From: Chrysoporthe austroafricana
Taxonomy: Eukaryota > Ascomycota > Sordariomycetes > Diaporthales > Cryphonectriaceae
NCBI GenBank assembly: GCA_001051155.2
Contig: JYIP02000003.1
Location: 1,922,001 to 1,986,000 of the forward strand
Length of the DNA stretch: 64,000 nt
Direction: 5' to 3'
Each line of letters begins with the position of its first letter. The stretch's first letter is position 1. This document shows, piece by piece, positions 32,893 to 44,083 of this stretch. A program made the translations under genes and the position numbers. The notes under the pieces are model-generated. The model ran no database searches. It was not told where the DNA came from and saw nothing but the letters and a program-made list of their open reading frames with translations.

Positions 32893-34560
32893 TTGGTCAG
32901 AATTGAGGTTTTGTGGCGCAGCCGAATGGGCCACTGGGCTTCACGTGACAAATCGACTGCACATCTTTGTCTAGACTTTCGAGGGCGGTGCTCTACCTGG
33001 GGTTGGGGGATGCGGCTCTGCGCGAAGCTTGCGTATGAACCCTAACAGTGGGTAAGCTAAAAGTTCAGCGTGGGTAGGAAAAGTGAGTAAAAATGGGTAC
33101 GGAAAAACTTACTCTCTACTCACGGCCCAACCCGGCACGCCTGGTTAAGCGGAGAGCAGTCTAGGGTTAGGGTAGATATTCATGACCCTAACCTTGAAAA
33201 TCTATATCTCACCGTATATCTTAGGCATATGTTAAACGTGGTATTACTGTGTGCCAAGCATATATCGATAAGAATTTTCTTTTTCAACTTATTCTTATAG
33301 CATTTTTCAATATATATATCCCATTAAAAGCATAATTTACTTTCAAATCGTTTAATCGTAGCAGTAATCACACATATTATATGTTTGTATTTGTTTCGGT
33401 ATTGATTATTATTCTGGGCAGCATGTGCTCTGTAATTAGTCAACGGAGCGGAGGTTGGACCGGAGGCGGCTTGCCATGATGGGTCATCCGGAGCATAGTG
33501 TTCTAAATACTGTTCACTGCTAAATAATTCCTGAAGAGGGATTGGTCGGATCATACGTACAGAAGTATCTACAGGGCCCCCTCCCTTTTGATGAAATGCC
33601 ACGTGGGTTAAAGAGAGTAGTTTAAAAGGAAGGCGTGCCCATTTAGGAAGCCTTAGCGAGGTAGGTAATGGGCAAGACAAGCGCTGTAGGCAAGCACTAT
33701 AGGCCAAAGGGGTTTCCCCTGGGATGCTGCTAGAGCTTCTGAAAGTTGATAAATTTACTGATTTTCCATACAAACGAATCGTGCTAAGCTACTAAATCTG
33801 AAACCATCGCTGTCGTTATCGCTATTGACAACGCTATCAGCAATTATTTCAGACAGGTACGCGTCAATAATTCTATTGCTCGTTACGAATACATCTGTCG
33901 CCTCCAGGACTATCTTCTGCTCCGTTGATTATTGTCGGAATATATAAACACGTGCATTGGGTCTACGGTGTGCTGCGCAGCCGTTTTGTCACATCCGACA
34001 CTTATTTGTCCGCTCATTTACTCGGCTGACAATTTTTTGAGCAAAAGGCCCCTGGCTGGCAACTGAATGAGCGGATTGAGGCTATTTTATGATATAAGCT
34101 CGTTTCTCCGTGCTTAACTTTCCTAGGAACGGTGAACTTTAGCAAGAAACAAGCGCATACCCTGTCGTTCGCATTGGCTTCTTTGAAAGCCGGCATGGTT
34201 ACCCTGTGAAGACCGTAGAGGGACTTTAGAATGAGCTCTCCTTCATCAATCAAAGGCGGCGAGTTATGGGAGACAACTTTCAAATGGGCGGCCAGTCCTG
34301 GCAGCTTAATTGGATAGGTCTCATGCAAGCCTCGTTGCCGTCACTTTGCTTCTACTCGTAGACATACACAGCCTAAGGCAATTTTCATGTGACCACTCTC
34401 TCTTCTTCCCCTCAAAACGCCAGCTGGCGCCCGCTCAACTTGTCTTCGAAACGGCCCATGATACGTTCACTTTGAAATCTGCTAGCAAGTAGAGGCTTCA
34501 GAGTCTTATTACCTAGGTACACTTATAGTATAATGATAACAACCTTATTCACACGAAACT
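32893..34560. other. Repeat-like intergenic region with unassigned frames
   Basis: Short GTGGGTA/TACCC-type direct motifs at 33050-33130 and a telomere-motif inverted pair at 33163-33193 suggest old mobile DNA. A minus frame at 33324-33773 (TTG start) and another at 34014-34324 (GLAAHLKVVSHNSPPLIDEG) are protein-like but lack proper starts and domains. They may be gene or transposon fragments. Confidence 0.35.
33163..33193. repeat. Inverted pair of telomere-like motifs
   Basis: AGGGTTAGGGT, an 11-nt spacer, then ACCCTAACC. Together they could form a short hairpin. Confidence 0.6.
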
Positions 34561-37500
34561 CTAGCTCTCTGTGTCCTTGAAATCATCCGACAACATGTAC
34601 TTTGCAATGTAGTCTCTTAAGGCCATGAACGTCTTCTTAGCTTGTGTCCGGTCATTTCTTGATCCGGCCAAACCCCCATGGCGTGCTATTTCGATCTTTC
34701 TGAATTGTCTACTCTCGACTGCCTGAAGCCAAGTTAGTTCCTTTGTATATATTATGAGAAATGCTATTCGGATCGCACTTACTTCCTCTACCGTGTTGTG
34801 ACAGATATAACGTGTTACGTGTACCTTGTTGGTCTGCCCATGTCGAAATAGGCGTCCGATGGCCTGACTCTCTATTGATGGATTCCATTGCGGCTCCAGA
34901 ATATGAATACGTGTAGCAATGGACAAGTTGTTTAGCCTATTGCCTTGGTAAGCCGAAGTGTGCATTTGTCTTGCTTTTGTATTTCGTGAAATAATTACCC
35001 CGTCGATCTAGTCCCAAACGTCATCAAGAGCACTCTGATGTCCCCATCTTTGCGGAAGGAATGCAGGGCCTTCCTGCGCTGAGGCTGAGATAATGTTCCA
35101 TCCACGCGAGCAAATGGAATCTGCTCCCTTTCCAAGATATTTGCAACTAAATCGAGTGTATTCTTCCAAAATGAGAATACCAGGCTGCCACAAAACCCGT
35201 CTGTCAGCCATTCTGAATAAAGCGATTGCAAATTGCAATGTACAGAGACGAACCTTTTCCGAGACTTGGGCTCTTGTCGAATGTTACCCAATAAAGCCGC
35301 TATCTTTGCGGGCGGCGGATTCAAGCCGGATGATAAGGATTCATCTGGAACAGCTACTTGAAAGACCTGCGCATCTTCCGTGCGGTGGCAGAATGGACAA
35401 TGGGAAAGTGTCGAAGTTTGGCCAGAGAATCTGGGCACACAGTCGGCACAAACCAATCTCTTACAATGTGTCGCAACTGGAGCCACGTTTTGCAGGCTGT
35501 CAGAAGGCTCCGCGTCCATCGATAGTACTTCGCAGTGACAGTATGCGCAAGAAGCATCCTCGTTCTGCTGGAGCACGCCTAGTGTCTGGTCATTGGGGCC
35601 GAGCGCAATCTGCCCATCCCGCAGGGATGCGATTCCACAGGTACAAAAAAGACGAAGTCGCAGCAAAGTCTCAAGGACGCTATAGGTGTCGGTCTGATCT
35701 TTGCCCCGATATAAGGTTCTTTCAATGGCCTGATGACACTCCTGCAGGAGGGTATTGTACTGCTGCCTCTCTGCTAGACTTAAAACAGGCCGGCATTCCT
35801 CGTATTCAATACCAGGAAGCGAAAGCAATGAATTAGGCCGGCGAATGCATACCGATGAGAGCAGAGCTCGTAGGTTTCCAAAATTCGAGCCGACCAGCTG
35901 TCCGGCGATTTTGATGCCACCGATAATGTGTCTTCGAAACTTTGCCGGATCCTCGAGACTTGGTAGCCGTATGAATCGGACGAGAGCACCAAGGTCTTCA
36001 AGGGAGTTTTGAATCGGTGTACCGGTCATGCACCAGCGAGCCCGAGCTGAAAGCTGATGAATTGCATGGAACTGCTTAGTCGACCAGTTTCTGATTGCAT
36101 GTGCTGTTGCACTCTGGTCAGCAGTACATAATTACAACCTTGGTATTCCATTATCAGATTACCTTCGTCGAGCACTATGCGGTACCAGTGTATACTGGTC
36201 AAGAGTCCACGTTTTTGAGCCAGATCAGCGGCAACAGTCCCGTAAGTAGATAACAAAATATCATATGAGTGGACAGAGTTCAGGTCGATTCGCCTCGTGA
36301 TACCATGGTACTTGTGCCAATGGATTTTTCCCGGGACGACGTGTCTATCGTTCTGGTCAGCGTCATCACTACAGCAGGCGTGGGAGGTTCATACTTAGTG
36401 ATCTCTTCTAACCAGTTGTCAAGCAACACTAGGAAAGTAAGTATTTTGATATGGAAACTGAGGCTTTGACTCACGAGCTGATGGTACTATAACCAGTGTT
36501 GCCGGCGTTGGTTTCATCCTCGGACTTGCTCTCGCCGCTTCTCCCGAGCTGACATATTCTTTTGCAGCAGTCAGGGTAGTTGCTATGGTTGCTATCATGC
36601 TTAGTGTCTTCCCCAAGCCCATATCATCCGCAAGAATTCCTCCAGACACATCTGTTGGTATTGGGCTCGGTACACCAGTGATCTTATGACGGAATCTGGA
36701 TATCGGGAATTTAGTTCAGTCCCGAAGTGATGAGGCAGAAGACCCAAAAGGGACAATAGTCAGCTTCATAACTCACATTCTAATGCCTTCATCAGTGAAC
36801 TCCTCCGCCCAAAGTGTACGGCGCCTTGTTTCTGACCTGCTTTCTCTGGAGATAAGAAAGTCCACAACGTCTCGTTGGAACCTGTATAACTCACGTTAGC
36901 TATGTTGTATAGCCTTGCCAACTTGGGTATCTTAAGCGTACTCCATCAACTTAGTGTGGATGTTTGGGCTAATTTCCACTCGAGATATCCCTCCCTGCAA
37001 AGAAGAATTGTCAATTATTTCCCATAATTCGTGTACTGCGTTGTAATATGCTGAATTCTCATTTGATTCAGTGGAATCATCACTGTGGACTTCGTCTTCC
37101 CAGCCCGCAGTGTATTCATCTCCGTCTAAAAATGAGTCGGCCATGGCGAGGTAATGTGGGTTTCTGTATGTAATGCCGTCTCGCATTTGGTAAGGTTTCT
37201 GCAAGAATAGTTGGCGTTCTGACAACTCTTTATCCACGACCTCGATAATGGGCTCAGGTCCTAGGACATTGATCACAATGTTGAATTGTAACCTCGGTTT
37301 GCCCCTCAAGTACGCATCGACCTTCTCCTGCAATTCGGACCTCTCCATGAACGCTTCATAGGAGAGTTGATTCCCAGACGGTAAAGACTGTAAAGAGGAT
37401 GCTGTTTTCTGATTCATGGCCCCGACTATGACACCATCATAAGAGGTAATGGTACAAGCGCCGAATTCTTGGACAAGGCGAAGCGTTTCTGACTGTCGTT

Positions 37501-38001
37501 GTATTCTTCTTAGAACGTCCGCCAGTTGACTGCCTCGAGATGCCGTGAACTGACATTTTACCTCGTATAACTACGAGACTTGAGTTTCAGACCACACGAA
37601 GGATCGAGAACTCCAACTTACCATTCCGAAGCAGACGTTTTCGCCTTCCCCTGTACATACATCCCCGTTTTGGTTGATTTCTTGCGGCATAGACAACTCG
37701 CTGATGGCTGGCGTCGTCATAATGGCAAGGTTCTGCTGCTCTATGGTACGTATCGATTCCTCTATATTGTTTATCAGCAAATGAATCTGATGTACTGTAG
37801 TCTGAACTTCTAGTGGATCTCCTCTTTTTGTGGCCCAAATCACAAACAGGGAAATCAATGGCTCAGTTTACTGGGTACGGTCAACTTCGACGGCGACCAC
37901 GAACCTTCATTCTCATGAACATAATTAAGTGCATCATTATCGGAGTACACTTTTCGACGTTTCGTACATGGCGTGATGTCTTCGTTGTCCAGACCACACA
38001 T
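34561..38001 (-). CDS. SNF2-family ATPase with internal RING finger (Rad5/HLTF-like, ~947 aa)
   Basis: Eleven exons on the minus strand: 38001..37905, 37821..37622, 37570..36942, 36881..36777, 36695..36475, 36428..36395, 36368..36163, 36103..35254, 35184..34999, 34936..34783, 34722..34561. All phases join. Start MCGLDNEDITPC is followed by a KRRK cluster. SNF2 landmarks in order: GGILADDMGLGKT (Walker A), LLLDNWLEEI, VLDEAHAIRN (DEAH-type box II), WCMTGTPIQNS, a C3HC4-like RING (CAYCHCEV...CKRLVCADCVPRF...CPFCHR), SLVFSFWKNTLDLV and LEPQWNPSIESQAIGR. Such proteins translocate on DNA and can act as ubiquitin ligases in damage tolerance. Two introns (35185-35253 and 34723-34782) are multiples of three and read through without stops. 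The join at 36369-36394 is only 26 nt, so a frameshift there is a real alternative. Confidence 0.85.
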
Positions 38002-38490
38002 TTCCTCCTTACTTAGAGTAACTACAAACTTCAAAGCAGAATCGAGATCAGAGATAGGTCGAAGCTGATGAAGAGAGGTCGGTGTTTGAATCCAAGGACC
38101 AGACCGAGACCTTCCAGGCAGTGTTTATTTATGCAGGCTCTACCATGATCAAGGCAGAAAGGAGCCTCATGTGTCTCGTTGCGGAAAGTGGCTACCAGAA
38201 GAGGCGGCTGTGCACATGCACAAGGCGTTTTACATCAGCATAGCCCCGCAAATGATAGGCGCTGGCGGACTGTACGAAGTTAGCCACTGAAGATGCCTGA
38301 ACTCAGCCCCCCCTTTCTCTTGCAGGCTAATTTTCACTCGTAAGCAAGGGCCCAAGAGAAAATCGGTCATGCGGCAGACATAACCCAGCTCGCGCGCAGA
38401 ACCTTGTATAAGAGAACAATTCATTTCCCTTGACATCATTCTCCTACCTCGTAACCCCCTGGGCCCTCTGATTGTTCACTCTAGGCATCC
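38002..38490. other. Bidirectional intergenic region
   Basis: 489 bp between the start codons of the divergent SNF2 ATPase (minus) and NACHT (plus) genes. It presumably holds both promoters; no clear TATA box or binding site was picked out. A short minus frame at 38230-38439 is not supported. Confidence 0.5.
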
Positions 38491-40346
38491 ATGAGTAATC
38501 AGGCAGGAAACACCCGTTGCGAGTTCGAGGTTGTGTTGGAGGAATTCAAGAATAATGCCCGGCTTAGCCCAGACGAGATCGAAGAGTTCCGATTTACCGA
38601 CTTAGATGGCCTGAGATCCACCATTAAACGAATCTAGATGGAGCAAGAAGCAAAGCGAAGGTTGCAAAACATGAAGAGACTCGAGCCCTTTCTCCAAATA
38701 ATGGAGCAGTACGGCCAAATCGTGGATGTCTTTGTCAATACATCGGAAATACTGGCTTTTGTCTGGGTGAGTTTCATCCTCAATGAAATACTGGCCTAAA
38801 GGTTTCTACACATACTAAAAATATGGCAGGGTCCAATGAAATGGTTATTGCGAGTAAGTGATCAGGAATGATGGTGAGACGAGAACCGCCTATCTGACTT
38901 TTTACTAACAGAGGTCATACAGGTGGCCTTAAACTACTCAGACGCACTGAACAGCCTTCTTGAAGCTTACCAGACAATATGGGGAGAGCTGCCTCTTCTC
39001 AGCTCACTTCAAGATCTCCTTGCCGGCCGGCCGTACATGAAGACGATCCTGAGTTGGATCTACCAAGACATCCTTGACTTCCATAGAGAAGCTATGAGAT
39101 ACTTTCGAGGCAAAGGTAAATTTTCAAGGTTTATAGACTTATTTCATTCTGGGCAGACTCACAAAAACTGATCGGACCCAGTCTGGAAACAGGTCTTCCA
39201 CGCGGCATGGAGAGCCTTCAGCTCGAAGATAGAGTTGATCAAGACCAAAATGCAACGCAACTACGATCTCCTCAAGACTGAAGCATCTCTAGCTCAGTTA
39301 GAAGAAGTCAAACGAATCCATCGTATCGCTGTGGATGGTTTCAATTACCAAAGACAAGTCGAATTGGATCGACGTCGAACTTACGTGATACAGTGGTTGT
39401 GCGTGCCTAACATACAAGGCGTGCAGGAAGATATCGCGGAAGCTAGAACCTGTCAGGATGGTTCTTGGCTGGTCGAAGATTCTACCTTCAAGAAATGGGT
39501 CGATCCACATTTCTGTGATAATCCATTGTTATGGGTGACAGGGAAACCTGGCGCAGGTACGTCGCGCGTGATGTTGGAACTTCTAGGCAGACCTGATTTT
39601 GGATACCTATTAGGCAAGTCCGTCTTGGCCTCTCGCATCGTGGACGAAGTTCAACAGCTCCTTAAAAACTCACCAGGTCCGACGAAGCACGATGCCTCTG
39701 TCGCATTCTTCTACTTCAAACACAAAGATGCCGATCGGAACAACTTTTTGGCCATGGCCAAGGGGCTTTTGTCGCAGTTACTCAGCCAAAGTCCAGACTT
39801 GATCCAGCATTTTTACGAAAAATCCTCTGGCAGTGGCGAAATCTCATTATTTACTAAAGCACTCGCTGGCGAATTACTCCGTGTTGCACTGAGCTGGTCT
39901 AAGAAGACGTACGTAATTCTTGACGGTCTTGACGAGTGCGATGGGAAGGACCGCAGATACATTTCAGAATTCTTTAAAAACACAGTTGAGTCACTTCCCT
40001 TAGTGGATATGAACTCAATACGGTGCATCTTCGTCAGCCAAGACGATAGAGAGGCTAGAAGAGACCTGTCCGACATACCCTCGATAAGTATCCGTCCTTC
40101 AGATACCAAGCACGACATTCAGAACTTTGTTGCAGTTTGGAGGGGCAAAATTGAGAAAAAGTTTGGAACTCTGCAAGGAATTGGATATGATATTACGAAG
40201 ATTGTAACGATGAAAGCCCAAGGTATGTCATCCAAACGCTTCAGTTATTTAGGTAATGACTATCGATTAACGTTCTCCTACAGGCATGTTTTTATTCGCC
40301 AAGCTTGTCATGGAGAACTTGTACGAGCAGACCTCGATGGCAAACC
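38491..40346 (+). pseudogene. NACHT/C2H2 NLR-like gene, 5' part (amber codon and copia insertion)
   Basis: Exons 38491..38766, 38830..38853, 38923..39115, 39182..39556, 39614..40222 and 40284..40346; introns 57-69 nt. It continues at 48454 beyond the transposon; the whole would be about 987 aa. Codon 49 is TAG (38635-38637), in a place where CAG reads naturally (KRI-stop-MEQEAKRR). The N-terminal helical region is the type that precedes NACHT in fungal NLR-like proteins. Walker A is GKPGAGKS, formed only when the 57-nt intron 39557-39613 (divisible by three, no stop) is removed. Walker B is YVILDGLDEC. Exon 6 ends in FAKLVMENLYEQTSMAN, interrupted by the LTR. Fungal NACHT proteins act in non-self recognition and regulated cell death; this copy cannot make a full protein. 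Confidence 0.88.
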
Positions 40347-40517
40347 TGTGGCGAAACAGGCACCTAATATCGAGCATAGGAAAGAATAAATGAGTGTATT
40401 GAGATAGAAATCTGTCTTCTACAAAAGAGAATAAAAATGATTGTATAATGCTCAGCCAGAAATATATAGAGCATAGAAATGCCAGGGTTAGGGTACTGGT
40501 TATTCCATTTTTCCATA
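40347..40517 (-). repeat. 3' LTR of the copia element (171 bp)
   Basis: Starts TGTGGCGAAACAG and ends CCATA (CCACA in the other copies). It carries the AGGGTTAGGG motif. A purine-rich GGTAGGGAG, the likely polypurine tract, abuts it on the internal side (about 40521-40531, minus strand). Confidence 0.92.
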
Positions 40518-40675
40518 TACTCCCTACCTGATTGGTTAGGTATCTAAAGAAAAAGTAGGGCACTTTCCTGATATCTCCCCAGTAAATGCCTTTACTCTTT
40601 CTCAGGACTTTCTTTTACTAAATAATAATAATAATCCATTACAGAATAGCTATTTAGCAGCTATTTCAGTCAAAA

Positions 40676-42610
40676 ATGGATTATTAGGACAATTTTATTA
40701 TCGTATCTGATAAGTCAGATAGCCTATCTGATATTCTTGCTGCCGTTATAATATCGCGCGATAAGCTTCTTTTTTCTTTTCCTATTACCTTTTATTATTC
40801 AGTTTCTGAAAATTATAATCAATCTGACTATAATATACCTGATACGGGCGTATCGGATAAGCCAGATAAGGATCTTATAGCGCTTATTTCTAATATTATA
40901 GATAATATGCTTTCAATATATAAAGATAATGTATGCTGCTTTAAGCAGTTTTGCGTTTAAAATGCTATTAATAATTTAGCTAATATTTTTTCCGTAGCTT
41001 TTTTTGGCCGAATAAGCGCGTATAATAATCTTGATTATGCTTAATTTTATTCTTTTCGTTTTGCAAAGCTTATAACTAATAACTTTAATAGCTAAAATAA
41101 TAATTAGCTTAATAATAAATGCTTTTTCTTTTTATTATATTATTCATTTAATTATTTTTTTAATTTAAATAGTTTTGCTAATACTGATTTAGTTTTAGAA
41201 GAAAAGATATATAAATTAATTGAAAAGCAGTTCGGTTAGCTATTTCAAAATGCTTTAGATTTTCTTTTTAAAACTTTTTATTATAATGCTAGTCCTTTTT
41301 CTCTTATTCTATTAAGTATTCGATTTTCTTTATTTATAAAATAGCTTATTTTAGAATAGGATAAATGCAATATTAAAATACGTAAATATCTTGCCGAATT
41401 GCGAAATGCTTATTTTATATTGAAAAGTAAATACGAAATAATAAACGAATATATCTAATATCGGACCTTTCTTAATCCAAGCTTTAATAGATATATCCGA
41501 TAATAAGCTTTTGCTAATTTAAGCTTTATTTCTTTAATAAATAAGCAGGAAAAGATTAATATTATTATTTAAAGAGCTTTTTCTATTCCTAAAAAAGCTA
41601 AAGCGATTCTCAAAATACTTATTTCGATATCCAAGAAGATTATTCCGATTGTCAAAATATTATTTAATAAAGCTATTCTAATCGTAAAGATAATACTTAA
41701 AAAGGCTATTCCGATTACGAAAACGCCCAAGAAGGCTATTCCGATTGCGAAAACGCTTACAAAAAGGAAAGCAGTATTTAATATTCAATCGATACTATTT
41801 AAAATTATATGCTTGCAAACTATTATAATTATATCGGGTAGCTTTAGAAATTTGATAAATCCGCCTTGCATTAGCTATATCAAAAGCTTAGCAAATTCGA
41901 ATTCTAATAAAGCATGCTATAAACAGAAAGGATTAAATAGCTCGAAATATATTCATTACATTTAGGATTATTAATATATTTTAATCCTTAAATATCTTAT
42001 ACCGTTTGTAAAAGAGCTTTATAAAGCTAAAAACGAGCTCGATATAATAATAACGGGTATTGAAACTGGCAGAATTATTCTTTTTCTGTATATTTTTAAA
42101 GGATCCAAAAAAAGAAAAGAGCCGGCTATAGCCAATTCTGATAAAAATAAGGAAAATCTTGAAACCCTTTATGCTTTACGAATAAAATCTCAAAAGAGAA
42201 AAGCGCTTGCAATAGCCAGTTCGAATATTGCTATCGCTAGTTTTCGATCTGATCCGGTTATATCGAACAAAATAAGATTGAAATACGCTATTTGGGCTTA
42301 GAAAGCCATATTTAAGCATTTCGAATTTAATAATTTCAAGCCTATAGATAATAAGCTCGAACGCTTAGAAGAGCTGCAGGATAGGCTAGAAGAGCAAGAG
42401 ATAGAAAGGGCTTAGAGTTCGAAAAAACAGAAATATATTCCCGCTTCCGCTATTACTTCCCAGAATGCCATTTTTTAGCCAGTAGCTATATAGCCTCTTT
42501 CAGTTCCTCGTACTAGCCGGTTATTCAGAGATTAGCACTTTAAGCGTAAAGCTATTATTACGAATATTTGCAAGATTCTTAATTGCTTTAATCTTTTGCC
42601 GGATATTTAA
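40676..42610 (+). pseudogene. Long antisense ORF inside the copia element (about 644 codons, RIP-stopped)
   Basis: Read from ATG at 40676, one plus-strand frame runs to TAA at 42608 with roughly 19 internal stops, all TAG or TAA and none TGA. That is the pattern left when CAG/CAA codons of a real ORF are turned into stops by RIP. It lies between the RNase H domain and the 3' LTR and is opposite to gag-pol. Visible features: an Asp/Ser-rich N terminus (VSDKSDSLSDIL), a long Phe/Tyr/Asn-rich middle, tandem Lys-Ala-Ile-Pro-Ile repeats at about 41590-41765, a basic segment (SKKRKEPAIANSDKNKE) and a short coiled coil (LERLEELQDRLEEQEIE). No known domain is recognised. It could be an element-encoded antisense protein, a captured host gene, or part of a nested element. 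Confidence 0.6.
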
Positions 42611-42988
42611 TCCTGAATAGATATGAAATCTAAGCGTATAAGTCGCGCTAAATTGAGTTCGGGTAGGCTATAGCCTTATTTAAAACAAATAAAATGTATG
42701 CTAGGCTTGCAATATATTTCTTTTTCAGTTCTTTTTTGAGATTTCGTATTGCATATCTTATAAGTTTAGAATTGCTCTAAAATATTCGAACTGGGCTCGA
42801 TTGAAGTTTTTTATTAGCCTATTTGCTAATATATTTTATATTAGTAAATATAATATAATAAAAGTTTCTTTTTAATACTTTTACTTTAGCTATATTTGCT
42901 AAATATCGATATAGCGAAACTTAATACTAATTCTTTCGTATTCAGATATTATTAGCCGAATAGTCTGGTTATTATCGCAAAATAATTT

Positions 42989-43222
42989 TTATAATTCGCT
43001 TAAATCTAAAGCTAGATTTTTGAATAAGCGCTGCAAAAAAACTATTTCTTTCGCAATAATAAATAAGGCATTCAGTTTAGCTTTTATTATAGAAATCGAA
43101 ATTATATTCTGTTTTGCCGATTTCCAGTATATTAGCCTTCCGAAAAGGGTTATTATATATTCGTATATAGATTTTCTGTTTTTAATATCGTTTGCGAACG
43201 AAGCGTTTCTAGCTATAAGCAA
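42989..43222 (-). pseudogene. Copia RNase H domain relic
   Basis: The minus frame keeps the copia RNase H skeleton: S-F-A-N-D (from the ADWAGD block), NRKSIYEYI, LIYWKSAKQN, ALFIIAKEIVFLQRLFKNL. Substitutions fit G-to-A/C-to-T decay. Confidence 0.85.
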
Positions 43223-43627
43223 TATTTAAGTTTCAGAATGGCTTTTTCCGTATTGGATAGCTAGGAATTTCGTAATATATAGATAGTATATAATTCGGTT
43301 TGCAGCTTTTATATATTTAAATCCGGGATTTATTAGAAACTTTAATAACAAAGCGTATATAAAAGCCATATTTAAATATATTATAATTGCCGTATATAAG
43401 ATAAATCTTATTTTCTCTTAATATATTTTGATTTGGCTTTCCAGAGCTTGCCTAATAAATTTCTTTAAAATTCTAAGTTTAAAAGGTATATATAGAAAAG
43501 CGGCTTTATTATTGACAAACTTAAATTTGCTTGCTATTTTATCGATATACGAATCGTAAATCAAGCTTATAATATACTATTTCCGGTTTCAGAATATATA
43601 CATTCCTAAGAACTATTCCGCAGCTCT

Positions 43628-44083
43628 TTAATCCTTAATTTCGTACTTTTCGTAAATGCCATTCTTTATTTCCATAGCTTCTTTTACATATTCTCTAGGG
43701 TAAATGAAAAATATATTATTTATATAAAATAGAATAATCAATTTGCTATTTGCATTAGTAAATATACAAAGCTTTTCCGGAAAAGCTTTTAAGTTAAGCT
43801 CGAAAAGCATTAAATAAAAATCTTTATACTAGAGCAATAGCAAATCTTTTAAGCTATATAGTACTTTTAATAGCATTACGACTTTACTTTATTCTTTAAA
43901 CTTATTTAGCAATTTATAGAATATAATTTCCAAGCTATTTCGATTAGCATTTAGAAACGCACTTATTATATCCATTTGGTCGATTTCAAAGTCGAAATAT
44001 ATTGCTACGGCTATAAAAATGCAAAAAGTGCGCGCCGTTAATATAATAGCATATATGCCTTGCATTATATTTGGCTTTTGCAA
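43628..44083 (-). pseudogene. Copia reverse transcriptase relic
   Basis: Two minus frames hold RT blocks: TARTFCIFIAVAIYFDFEID...SAFLNAN (44083-43889) and LFYINNIFFIYP...KYEIKD (43810-43628). The catalytic Y-V-D-D is now Y-I-N-N, from GAT-to-AAT changes that RIP would cause. Confidence 0.88.

Noticed and set aside
35093..35836. 247-codon plus ORF
   Set aside because: Antisense of the SNF2 helicase exon containing the RING finger.
40267..40563. 98-codon minus ORF across the 3' LTR, and similar frames at 32713-33045 and 48222-48632
   Set aside because: The three frames look alike only because they are translations of the same LTR copies; not a host protein family.
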